NCBI GenBank assembly: GCA_910588535.1
Contig: CAJUOO010000087.1
Location: 1 to 10,161, forward strand
Direction of reading: 5' to 3'
Length of the DNA: 10,161 bases
Origin: an uncultured Lachnospiraceae bacterium
Lineage (GTDB): Bacteria; Bacillota; Clostridia; Lachnospirales; Lachnospiraceae
Below the pieces are notes generated by a model, which was given only the letters and a program-made list of their open reading frames with translations, made no database searches and was not told where the DNA came from. The position numbers were made by a program, and so were the translations under genes. Positions 1-5,722 of the stretch are shown here, piece by piece; the stretch's first letter is position 1, and the number at the start of each line of letters is the position of its first letter.

Positions 1-120
1 GCTAACCGCCGGCGTTTTTCAATAGGTTCCTTGAGAACCACAGGCAGTTCGCCGGGCTATTTTATCAATAAGGCAAAACACGTTGTAATCCTACTTATAC
101 AGAATTGATAAATTATTTTT
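1..120. repeat. Structured palindromic repeat, copy A (cut by window start)
   Basis: This is the right-hand part of the repeat seen complete as copies B and C. Positions 1-50 are an exact reverse complement of 331-380 in copy B, and similarity continues imperfectly to about 102 (matching down to 275). It has the same orientation as copy C and also shares C's outer flank: the 18 bp at 103-120 are identical to 9428-9445. The TIR-like sequence accacaggcagttc lies at about 37-50. The rest of the element lies left of the window. No protein is encoded. Homology is seen directly; mobility is not shown. Confidence 0.85.
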
Positions 121-160
121 GTTATCTCTTTAAGAAAATTTGATGACATACAAATACACG

Positions 161-232
161 TGAAGGTCAAAAACTTCGTTGCTTGCAGCGGGTTTTTGAC
201 CTTCATGGCAGCCGTCATATAACTGCAAGCAA
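161..232. repeat. Long hairpin with pseudoknot-capable downstream arm
   Basis: Positions 161-174 and 192-205 are a perfect 14-bp inverted repeat. Inside it, 177-181 and 186-190 can pair (one G-U) around a CTTG tetraloop, giving one nearly continuous 45-nt hairpin. The ten bases 179-188 in that apical region are also a perfect reverse complement of 223-232, so an RNA copy could form either the hairpin tip or a pseudoknot or alternative stem. No T-run follows either arm, so it is a poor intrinsic terminator. It sits almost exactly at the centre of the larger A/B inverted repeat. No open frame or promoter shows that it is transcribed. Confidence 0.6.
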
Positions 233-296
233 TCGCTTGGATCGTTGCTTATGGGAATAAATATAGACACAGAGCTGTAAGTGTATGAAGAATTAC

Positions 297-490
297 AATG
301 TATTTTGTCTTACTGATAAAATAGTCCAGTGAACTGCCTGTGGTTCTCAAGGAACCTATTGAAAAACGCCGGCGGTTAGCGAGGTAGTTTCGAGCTTACC
401 GTCCGTTGCGTTTTTCACTAAGCGCAAGCGGGGTGACGGAGGACCACAGGCAGTTCGCCGGGCGGATCTTTCCAGAAAATGATACGGCAA
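297..490. repeat. Structured palindromic repeat, copy B
   Basis: This complete copy lies in inverted orientation to copies A and C. Its ends carry 18-bp terminal inverted repeats (331-348 and 439-456, one mismatch; core GAACTGCCTGTGGT). Inside are a perfect 10-bp stem (360-369 with 408-417, TGAAAAACGC) and an apical stem (373-380 with 394-401, CGGTTAGC/GCTTACCG, one mismatch). The flanks are also conserved with copy C: a block containing actgataaaatag on the left, and atctttccagaaaatgata on the right. No transposase or clear target duplication is visible, so it is either a MITE-like non-autonomous element or an intergenic structured repeat. The short frame running through it is not a convincing gene. 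Confidence 0.85.
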
Positions 491-534
491 ATTTTTAACA
501 GCAGATAAAACATAATATTTACAACAAGCTATAC

Positions 535-712
535 TTATCCACATATTCTTTGTACATGTGATTTACATTATCCATAAACCAACCGATTTATCAGTATAAT
601 TCTCCACAATTTAAAAGAAACTATTCCATTTTTTGTGGATAACTTCTATTTTTTCTCTAATTTTACATTCTTTTTCCACAGCATATCCTATTTATACACA
701 GATTTATCCACA
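535..712. other. DnaA-box cluster (origin-like or DnaA-titration site)
   Basis: Seven DnaA-box-like 9-mers occur within 178 bp of AT-rich noncoding DNA. Perfect TTATCCACA lies at 535-543 (+), 634-642 (minus) and 704-712 (+). Matches to the relaxed consensus TTWTNCACA lie at 672-680 and 692-700. One-mismatch versions lie at 568-576 and 600-608. DnaA, the bacterial initiator, binds such 9-mers cooperatively. The cluster lies just past the 3' end of the histidine kinase gene. Gene orientation and C-richness of the + strand suggest the main origin is to the right, so this may be a secondary DnaA-binding cluster. A true oriC with dnaA left of the window cannot be excluded. No DNA-unwinding element was identified with confidence. 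Confidence 0.8.
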
Positions 713-736
713 AAATATTTTATGTAATAACCTTTC

Positions 737-2989
737 TCACTGTTCAGCCCTTGTCAAAATCTTTACTATCAGTCCCAAAAGCTCCGGCAGATTAAATGGC
801 TTTGCCATATGTGCATTCATTCCACTCTCCCATGACATACGTTTATCCTCCTCAAAGGTATTAGCAGATAATGCGATAATGGGGATATGAGACTGCCTTG
901 GATTATCAATCGCGCGGATTGCTCTAGCTGCCTGATACCCGTTCATAACCGGCATCTGAATATCCATTAAGATCAATCCATAGCTATCTGGATCAGCACT
1001 GATCACTTTGGCAATCGCCACACTTCCATTCTCCGCCTTATCGACAGCAATCCCCACATCCTGAAGCAACTCAGAAGCAATCTCCAGATTAATCTCATTA
1101 TCATCAACCAAGAGAATTTTTCTTTTATTTAACAGCTTAAGCACCATCTCCACATTTCCCTCCGCTGAGGCAGGCTGTTCATTAACTAAGCGGAAGTTTA
1201 ACATAACAGTGAACCTGCTGCCTTTGTCTGGGACACTGCTCACGCTAATTTCTCCCCTCATCATCTCTATCAAACTTTTCGCTATCGTCAAACCAAGCCC
1301 TGTGCCGTGAACTCCACTTGAGGTAGTATTTTCCACTCGTTCAAATGGCTCAAAAATGCGCTGCAGATACATCTCCTCAATACCTATTCCATTGTCCTCT
1401 ACATCAAACTCATAAAAGGCATATTTCTCTTCTTTTCCGCTCTGTTCCCTTGCCGTCACACGAATATGTCCGCCATTTTTTGTGTATTTCACAGCGTTGC
1501 TGGCAAGACATAATAATATCTGTATTAATTTCCTCTCATCTCCATAAACATTATGATGCTCTAATCCTGAGACGTCTACTTCAAAATCAATTTGTTTTGC
1601 CTCCGCCTGTGCAGACAACGCACGATATACCTCCTGCATCGCCTCAAACAAGTTAAATTCATCCTCCTCCATCTGACATTTTCCAGATTCTATCCTTGAT
1701 ATCTCCAATATATTATTGATCAAATGTAGTAGCTGCTCGCTGGAGGACTCAATTTTTTCCAGATACTCCCCTACCTTTTTTGCATCATCCATATGGCTTT
1801 TTGCAAGTGCAGTAAAGCCGATAATCGCATTCATAGGAGTGCGCATATCATGGGACATATTGGCAAGAAATGTATTCTTTGCAATATTGGCAAGCTTCGC
1901 GCGGTTCAGTGCATCCTCAAATACTTTCTTCTGCTCCATCTCATAGCGAATCTCATCATCCACCCTGCGGCACCCAAGCACTATCTGGGAGACATGCTGC
2001 TGACTTCCCGCATCTACTATGCGAAGCTGAAGATACTGTACATCCTCATTTTTATGAACTCGATAATTGACATAATACGTCTTATTATCTGATAGTTTCT
2101 CACAGATATATGCCGGATCTGTCGCCTTTTTTATCCTATCCTGATCCTCAGAGCACACCCATGTATGGATATAGTTAGACAAAAATCCCCCATACTCCAT
2201 CGTCTGGCTTTTATCTTCAAATTGATACTGTATCCGATGGCTCATTCGATATGGCAAAACCTCATTCGCATCCAAATCCGCATATAGAATAGACTCATAA
2301 TTCGCACTAAGCCCCTCAATCACCTCAAGGCGCCTTAAATGCTCCTTATGAATAACCTTAAGCTCCTTATCATACTGTTCAATCTGCTTCTGTAAAATAG
2401 CTTCTTTCTTAGCCTTCTCGCGAAGAAGGGCATTTTTCTCCTCTAGCTGGCGTTTTCTCTTCTCGGTCGCATCGCCCAAAAATACATAAAAAATATCCCC
2501 CAACTGATCATTGCGCATAAAATGTCCATAATCCTCCACCCAGCGCACTTCTCCATCCTTCTGAATAATGCGGTACTCCACATAATCCAAATCATATTGA
2601 CTTTGGGCGATCTGTTCCTTTATGCTAACCTCCACTCTGCTTAAATCATCGGGATGCACAATTCCCCTAAACGAATTTCCAGTTAATTCCCGAAATTCCT
2701 CAAAGGAGGTACATCCAAACATCCATAACAGAGCTTGATTCGCATAGATAATCTCCTCTTCCCCATCTGCCCGATAAATAAAAAATCCACCGGGCATCTT
2801 ATCCATGAAATTTTTTATCTCCCGCGCTGTCTGCATATATACAGCCTCTACAAGAGGCAAAAGTTTTGTGGTGGTATCTTGCATTGTCACCAACGGATCC
2901 ATCTGCATCTTCCGATTGTCCTGTGATAAATCTAATATTGATAAGATATATTCAATTAAATTATGGTCTGCATTTTTCTCCATATCCAA
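737..2989 (-). CDS. Soluble hybrid sensor histidine kinase (PAS, HisKA, HATPase, receiver)
   Basis: A 750-residue two-component hybrid kinase. A PAS domain with PAC tail spans about 65-178, followed by a charged coiled coil (about 176-225) and a second, poorly recognisable sensor-like region (about 230-345). The HisKA box holds the phospho-accepting His380 in MSHDMRTPMNAIIGF. The ATPase domain has the N box (Asn498 in ASNAVKYTKNGG), G1 (DNGIG 532-536) and G2 (GTGLGL 562-567). The C-terminal receiver has acidic residues Asp629/Asp630, phospho-acceptor Asp676 (LMDIQMP), Ser708 and Lys730. No membrane segment or HPt domain is visible, so it probably senses a cytoplasmic signal and needs an HPt or response regulator encoded elsewhere. 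The TTG start at 2989 is chosen because AAAGGGG stands 8 nt upstream; an ATG at 2983 is possible but lies 14 nt from it. It has its own promoter and no neighbouring response-regulator gene. Confidence 0.93.
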   Translation of the reverse strand: MDMEKNADHNLIEYILSILDLSQDNRKMQMDPLVTMQDTTTKLLPLVEAVYMQTAREIKNFMDKMPGGFFIYRADGEEEIIYANQALLWMFGCTSFEEFRELTGNSFRGIVHPDDLSRVEVSIKEQIAQSQYDLDYVEYRIIQKDGEVRWVEDYGHFMRNDQLGDIFYVFLGDATEKRKRQLEEKNALLREKAKKEAILQKQIEQYDKELKVIHKEHLRRLEVIEGLSANYESILYADLDANEVLPYRMSHRIQYQFEDKSQTMEYGGFLSNYIHTWVCSEDQDRIKKATDPAYICEKLSDNKTYYVNYRVHKNEDVQYLQLRIVDAGSQQHVSQIVLGCRRVDDEIRYEMEQKKVFEDALNRAKLANIAKNTFLANMSHDMRTPMNAIIGFTALAKSHMDDAKKVGEYLEKIESSSEQLLHLINNILEISRIESGKCQMEEDEFNLFEAMQEVYRALSAQAEAKQIDFEVDVSGLEHHNVYGDERKLIQILLCLASNAVKYTKNGGHIRVTAREQSGKEEKYAFYEFDVEDNGIGIEEMYLQRIFEPFERVENTTSSGVHGTGLGLTIAKSLIEMMRGEISVSSVPDKGSRFTVMLNFRLVNEQPASAEGNVEMVLKLLNKRKILLVDDNEINLEIASELLQDVGIAVDKAENGSVAIAKVISADPDSYGLILMDIQMPVMNGYQAARAIRAIDNPRQSHIPIIALSANTFEEDKRMSWESGMNAHMAKPFNLPELLGLIVKILTRAEQ

Positions 2990-3023
2990 TTCATAATCCC
3001 CTTTGAAACATTCATTGTCTTTT

Positions 3024-3032
3024 ATTATACCA
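3024..3032 (-). promoter_or_regulatory. Extended -10 promoter for the histidine kinase
   Basis: On the minus strand this reads TGGTATAAT, a perfect TATAAT with the TG of an extended -10 element, about 35 bp upstream of the TTG start. No good -35 hexamer is seen at 17 bp spacing, as expected for extended -10 promoters. It lies just downstream of the terminator of the preceding gene, so the kinase is probably transcribed alone. Confidence 0.6.
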
Positions 3033-3053
3033 CTGAGAACGATATAAGAAAAG

Positions 3054-3086
3054 AAAAAAATCGGCCGTCTCTCACACAGCCGATTT
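3054..3086 (-). terminator. Intrinsic terminator after XRE gene 1
   Basis: Positions 3058-3065 (aaatcggc) and 3079-3086 (gccgattt) form a perfect 8-bp stem. Read on the minus strand, the stem ends in a run of seven Ts (3060 down to 3054). It lies 30 bp past the stop codon of the 3116-3466 gene. A T-rich tract on the other side means it could also act on + strand transcripts. Confidence 0.85.
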
Positions 3087-3115
3087 CTTTTTCAAAAGCT
3101 GATATTTCTACTGAC

Positions 3116-3466
3116 TTAATTTTCCTCATTTCCTTGAAGCCCCTTCAGAACACTAATAATTTTTCGAAACACTCTTTGATTATGCTCATCGAGTTCCTCA
3201 TACTCCACTACCAGATTATAATAATCTTCAAGCCTTCGGCTCATCCTGTTTTCCAGTTGAAGATTTCTCTTCTCATCTGTCAATCCAAGTATATAATCTG
3301 TCGTTACATTGAAGTACTGCGCAAGCCCAATCAGAAGCTCAACACTCATGGTACTAATGTCGCGCTCGATTTTGCTGATCGTCTGCTGAGACACTCCCAC
3401 ATGGCCCGAAAGCGAGTCCTGATTCATTCCACGGCTTTTTCTCAATTCCCTTATACGGTTTTCCAT
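3116..3466 (-). CDS. XRE/Cro-family transcriptional regulator, paralog 1
   Basis: A 116-residue protein with an N-terminal helix-turn-helix of the XRE (HTH_3) family at about residues 6-62. The recognition-helix region VSQQTISKIER is followed by NVTTDYILGLTDEKRN, typical of the end of this domain. The C-terminal half is a charged helical tail, probably for dimer formation. It begins MENRIRELRK like its two upstream neighbours and is a bit over half identical to paralog 2 by hand alignment, making it the most diverged of the three. ATG at 3466 has GGAGGG upstream. It ends at an intrinsic terminator. No cI-like protease domain, toxin partner or phage gene lies nearby. The target is unknown; autoregulation is inferred. 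Confidence 0.92.
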   Translation of the reverse strand: MENRIRELRKSRGMNQDSLSGHVGVSQQTISKIERDISTMSVELLIGLAQYFNVTTDYILGLTDEKRNLQLENRMSRRLEDYYNLVVEYEELDEHNQRVFRKIISVLKGLQGNEEN

Positions 3467-3515
3467 AGCACACCCTCCATTTTTATGATAATTGTAATCA
3501 AAAAATGAGGTGGAT

Positions 3516-3534
3516 ATACTCGAATATCAGGTAA
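3516..3534. promoter_or_regulatory. Weak copy of the XRE-array dyad upstream of paralog 1
   Basis: Position 3516-3520 reads ATACT, followed by nine bases and GGTAA. One half-site is intact and the other is degenerate relative to the copies before paralogs 2 and 3. Its place, 50 bp upstream of the start codon, matches theirs (45 and 51 bp). On its own it would not be called. Confidence 0.3.
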
Positions 3535-3791
3535 TCTGTTACATTAATTTTCCTTAGTAGTAAAATCTCGCCCCAGAGAGACTCCAATACGTCTCCTTGT
3601 ACTATTTATTACATAGTTTTTTCAACAATACACCCCCAGCAAATAGATCAAATATTAACTTCAAGAAAAAATTTTTCCTCCTTCTTCAGAAGCTATTCAT
3701 ATCACTTTTTTGTAGTATCACTTTTTTATTCCCAAACATCATATAGAAGCCTTAAGCATATACCATTCTATCTTATGATATAAATACATAT

Positions 3792-3832
3792 GGCAGGTAT
3801 CTGTATATCTATCTGATATACTAGCTCCTGCC
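3792..3832. repeat. Two-part inverted repeat downstream of XRE gene 2
   Basis: The outer arms are GGCAGG (3792-3797) and CCTGCC (3827-3832). The inner arms are GTATATC (3803-3809) and GATATAC (3815-3821) around a 5-nt loop. A symmetric 5/5-nt internal loop separates the two stems. No T-run follows on either strand, so it is not a standard terminator. It may be a protein-binding dyad or an RNA processing or stability hairpin at the 3' end of the paralog 2 transcript. Confidence 0.5.
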
Positions 3833-3891
3833 CATTATATTTTCACCATAGTATACTTGTTATCTTCTACTTCTCTTTTCAACTAAAATAC

Positions 3892-4239
3892 TTATAATTC
3901 CGATCCCTGTATTTCCCTCAACGCCTTAATTATCTCAACCACCGCTTTTTTATTATATTCATTCAGTTTTTCATATTCGCCGACAAACTCATGATATTCC
4001 TCTAATTTATCCCTAACTCGGCGCTCTGTGCTTATGTTTCTTTTCTCATCGGACAACCCCAAAAGATAATCGGTAGTAACATTAAATTGATCGGAAAGAC
4101 GAATTAAAATATCCACACTTAAGCTGTCCGTATTTCTTTCTATCTTGCTGATGGTTTGTTGCGAGACACCAATAAAACTTGCCAGTGCCTCCTGATTCAT
4201 TCCTCTGTTTTTCCTTAATTCCCTAATTCGATTCTCCAT
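3892..4239 (-). CDS. XRE/Cro-family transcriptional regulator, paralog 2
   Basis: A 115-residue XRE-type DNA-binding protein: helix-turn-helix in the N-terminal half with GVSQQTISKIERN as the recognition region, then a helical C-terminal tail rich in Glu, Lys and Tyr. It is about three quarters identical to paralog 3 by hand alignment, so the pair looks like a fairly recent tandem duplication. The frame stays open 10 codons upstream, but ATG at 4239 is chosen because AGGAGG stands about 8 nt before it and because all three paralogs then start MENRIRELRK. A perfect dyad lies 45 bp upstream. The regulated genes are unknown; the array itself is the obvious first candidate. Confidence 0.92.
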   Translation of the reverse strand: MENRIRELRKNRGMNQEALASFIGVSQQTISKIERNTDSLSVDILIRLSDQFNVTTDYLLGLSDEKRNISTERRVRDKLEEYHEFVGEYEKLNEYNKKAVVEIIKALREIQGSEL

Positions 4240-4283
4240 GGTATAACCTCCTATACCTATTGTAATCATAGTTTATGAAGGTT

Positions 4284-4302
4284 GTACTCATATTTATAGT
4301 AC
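4284..4302. promoter_or_regulatory. Candidate operator dyad upstream of XRE paralog 2
   Basis: GTACT, nine bases, AGTAC: a perfect 5-bp inverted repeat. It shares the pattern TACT-N-ATATTT-NN-AGTA with the site before paralog 3. The outermost pair differs (G..C here, A..T there) yet stays symmetric, as expected of a dimer site. Binding by the XRE proteins is inferred. Confidence 0.5.
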
Positions 4303-4347
4303 GATACTACTAATATTTCTTATATATGTACATCTAAAATAAATTAT

Positions 4348-4695
4348 TTATAATTCTTTCCTCTGTATTTCCTTTAACGCCTTTATTATTTCCATAACAG
4401 CCTTTTGATTATACTCATTCAGCTCCTCGTACTCAGCTATAAAATCATTATATTCTTCCAACCGGCTTCTTACTCTGTTCTGCATCCATTTATTTCTTTT
4501 TTCATTGGAAAGCCCAAGAAGATAATCTGTCGTAACATGAAAAAATTCTGCAAGACATATTAAGATATCCATGCTCAAACTATTTGTATTTCTCTCGATT
4601 TTGCTTATTGTCTGCTGTGAAACGCCAATATAATTTGCCAGTGCTTCCTGATTCATGCCACGGGTTTTCCTCAATTCCCTAATGCGATTCTCCAT
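4348..4695 (-). CDS. XRE/Cro-family transcriptional regulator, paralog 3
   Basis: A 115-residue XRE-type regulator, first of the three in transcription order. The helix-turn-helix includes MNQEALANYIGVSQQTISKIERN, followed by HVTTDYLLGLSNEKRN and a helical tail. The recognition segment SQQTISKIER is identical in all three paralogs, suggesting overlapping DNA targets, while the tails differ more and may set dimer partners. ATG at 4695 has GGAGG about 6 nt upstream. An intrinsic terminator separates it from the phosphotransferase gene, and a candidate operator lies 51 bp upstream of its start. The gap to paralog 2 is 108 bp, so each gene may have its own promoter. Confidence 0.92.
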   Translation of the reverse strand: MENRIRELRKTRGMNQEALANYIGVSQQTISKIERNTNSLSMDILICLAEFFHVTTDYLLGLSNEKRNKWMQNRVRSRLEEYNDFIAEYEELNEYNQKAVMEIIKALKEIQRKEL

Positions 4696-4745
4696 AGTAT
4701 ACCTCCATTCCCTACTGATTATTTTACTTATAAATCATACTGGTT

Positions 4746-4764
4746 ATACTTATATTTGGAGTAT
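4746..4764. promoter_or_regulatory. Candidate operator dyad upstream of XRE paralog 3
   Basis: ATACT, nine bases, AGTAT: a perfect 5-bp inverted repeat, 51 bp upstream of the start codon. It shares the central ATATTT and the spacing with 4284-4302. No convincing -35/-10 pair could be assigned around it, so its position relative to the promoter is unknown. Confidence 0.5.
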
Positions 4765-4800
4765 TATCTTACAATTTTTTGTAATATCTATAATATAAGA

Positions 4801-4838
4801 AAAGCTGCCGCAATTTTTTGCTATTCTGCGGCAGCTTT
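4801..4838 (-). terminator. Intrinsic terminator after the phosphotransferase gene
   Basis: AAAGCTGCCGCA (4801-4812) and TGCGGCAGCTTT (4827-4838) form a perfect 12-bp stem around a 14-nt loop. On the minus strand the stem runs into CTTTTCTTAT. It lies 37 bp past the stop codon of the 4876-5628 gene and isolates it from XRE paralog 3. Confidence 0.88.
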
Positions 4839-4875
4839 ACAATTTTACTCTATAATACTTCAATAAATTGCATTT

Positions 4876-5628
4876 TTACTGATATTCTACTACATCAGCC
4901 CATTTTAATAGAACTTCCTTCTCTTCCGGGCGCTGCTTAGTAAGCTGTGCCGCAGCTACAATTGGCAGCCATCTTTGCACATAACGCTTATCTGTGCCGC
5001 TCTTCTTACAGAAGGTATCCATGTAATCCTCTGCTCTTTCAATGGACTCCAACGCTAAGAGCAGATATGTTCTCGCTACATCGGCACTGGCATTTCCCTG
5101 TGTAGCATGTACCCAATCTAAGATAAATACTTTGTCATTACTGATAATAATATTAGATGGATTAAAATCTCCATGACACAGCTTCACGTGCTTTGGCATA
5201 CTTTCCAGTCTGGTAAGCAATTCATATTTCACTGCATCATCAATCTCACTGACACTCTGAATCTGTCTAGTAAGCTTTTCCTTCATACGATTCAACAGAG
5301 GGCATCTTCTTTGATTAATATCCATCTGCAAATCTACCATCATCTCAATATATTTATGCGTATCATCTGGATTCTCTTCCATCAACTTTGCGATCGTTTT
5401 TCCCTCGACAAACTCTGTTGTGATCGCCCACTCCTCCTCAATCTTTGAGATCTCGATGAGCTTGGGTATATTAACACCTGTTTCCTCCACTCTCGCGGAA
5501 TTTAATGCCTCGTTGAGCACCTCAGACACTGGATGGCTTTTCTTAAAAACCTTTACTGCCATGTTGTCAATCTTATAAACCCTTGCTGTCTCCCGTGAAG
5601 AAATTAATGCTTCATTGTTTAAAACCAT
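4876..5628 (-). CDS. APH-fold phosphotransferase family protein, substrate unknown
   Basis: A 250-residue protein with the aminoglycoside phosphotransferase/choline kinase fold. Visible features are the probable ATP-binding Lys26 (MAVKVFKK), a hinge-like segment TTEFVEGKTI (70-79), the catalytic loop LCHGDFNPSN with Asp154 and Asn159, and the metal-binding Asp171 (ILDWVHA). These support an active small-molecule kinase, but the substrate cannot be read from sequence: the family includes kinases of sugars, choline, amino-sugars and lipids, and most members are not resistance enzymes. ATG at 5628 is supported by AAAGGGG 8 nt upstream. It has its own promoter candidate and terminator, so it is probably monocistronic although it follows the par operon in the same direction. 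Confidence 0.88.
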   Translation of the reverse strand: MVLNNEALISSRETARVYKIDNMAVKVFKKSHPVSEVLNEALNSARVEETGVNIPKLIEISKIEEEWAITTEFVEGKTIAKLMEENPDDTHKYIEMMVDLQMDINQRRCPLLNRMKEKLTRQIQSVSEIDDAVKYELLTRLESMPKHVKLCHGDFNPSNIIISNDKVFILDWVHATQGNASADVARTYLLLALESIERAEDYMDTFCKKSGTDKRYVQRWLPIVAAAQLTKQRPEEKEVLLKWADVVEYQ

Positions 5629-5665
5629 AATAAAATCCCCTTTCTATATACTTTTATATAACTTT

Positions 5666-5694
5666 ATCATAACACGTTTTCTTCCATTTGTACA
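5666..5694 (-). promoter_or_regulatory. Candidate promoter of the phosphotransferase gene
   Basis: On the minus strand TGTACA (5689-5694; 4 of 6 to the -35 consensus), 17 bp, then TATGAT (5666-5671; 5 of 6 to -10). It lies about 40 bp upstream of the ATG. No terminator is seen between the HD-GYP gene and this promoter, so some read-through from the par operon is possible. Confidence 0.5.
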
Positions 5695-5722
5695 TATCAT
5701 ATCTCTGCGCTATCTCTGTGAA

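Larger units (their letters stand above)
3467..3891. other. 425-bp intergenic region between XRE genes 1 and 2
   Basis: No coding sequence was found here. It holds the leader of XRE gene 1, a weak copy of the XRE dyad (3516-3534), an 11-bp direct repeat (atcactttttt at 3701-3711 and 3717-3727) and a two-part hairpin (3792-3832). It is much longer than the 108-bp gap between genes 2 and 3. No trace of a fourth XRE copy (the MENRIREL coding stretch) could be recognised in it. Confidence 0.6.

Noticed and set aside
152..167. Possible second parS site around cacgtg
   Set aside because: Only about 9 of 16 bases match the consensus and symmetry is lost outside the central CACGTG.
356..544. 62-codon minus-strand frame through repeat B
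   Set aside because: It lies across the structured repeat, has no family resemblance, and its sequence is dictated by the repeat's stems; it is a by-product of the repeat.
1345..2092. Open frames on the + strand inside the histidine kinase and other genes
   Set aside because: They are complementary-strand shadows of well-supported minus-strand genes, with no ribosome sites or family resemblance.
3116..4695. XRE genes as the control region of a prophage or integrative element
   Set aside because: No integrase, excisionase, replication or structural phage gene and no attachment-site repeats were found around them.
4876..5628. Reading the APH-fold protein as an antibiotic-resistance gene
   Set aside because: The fold is shared by many metabolic kinases, and nothing in the sequence or context (no mobile element, no other resistance gene) points to aminoglycosides.
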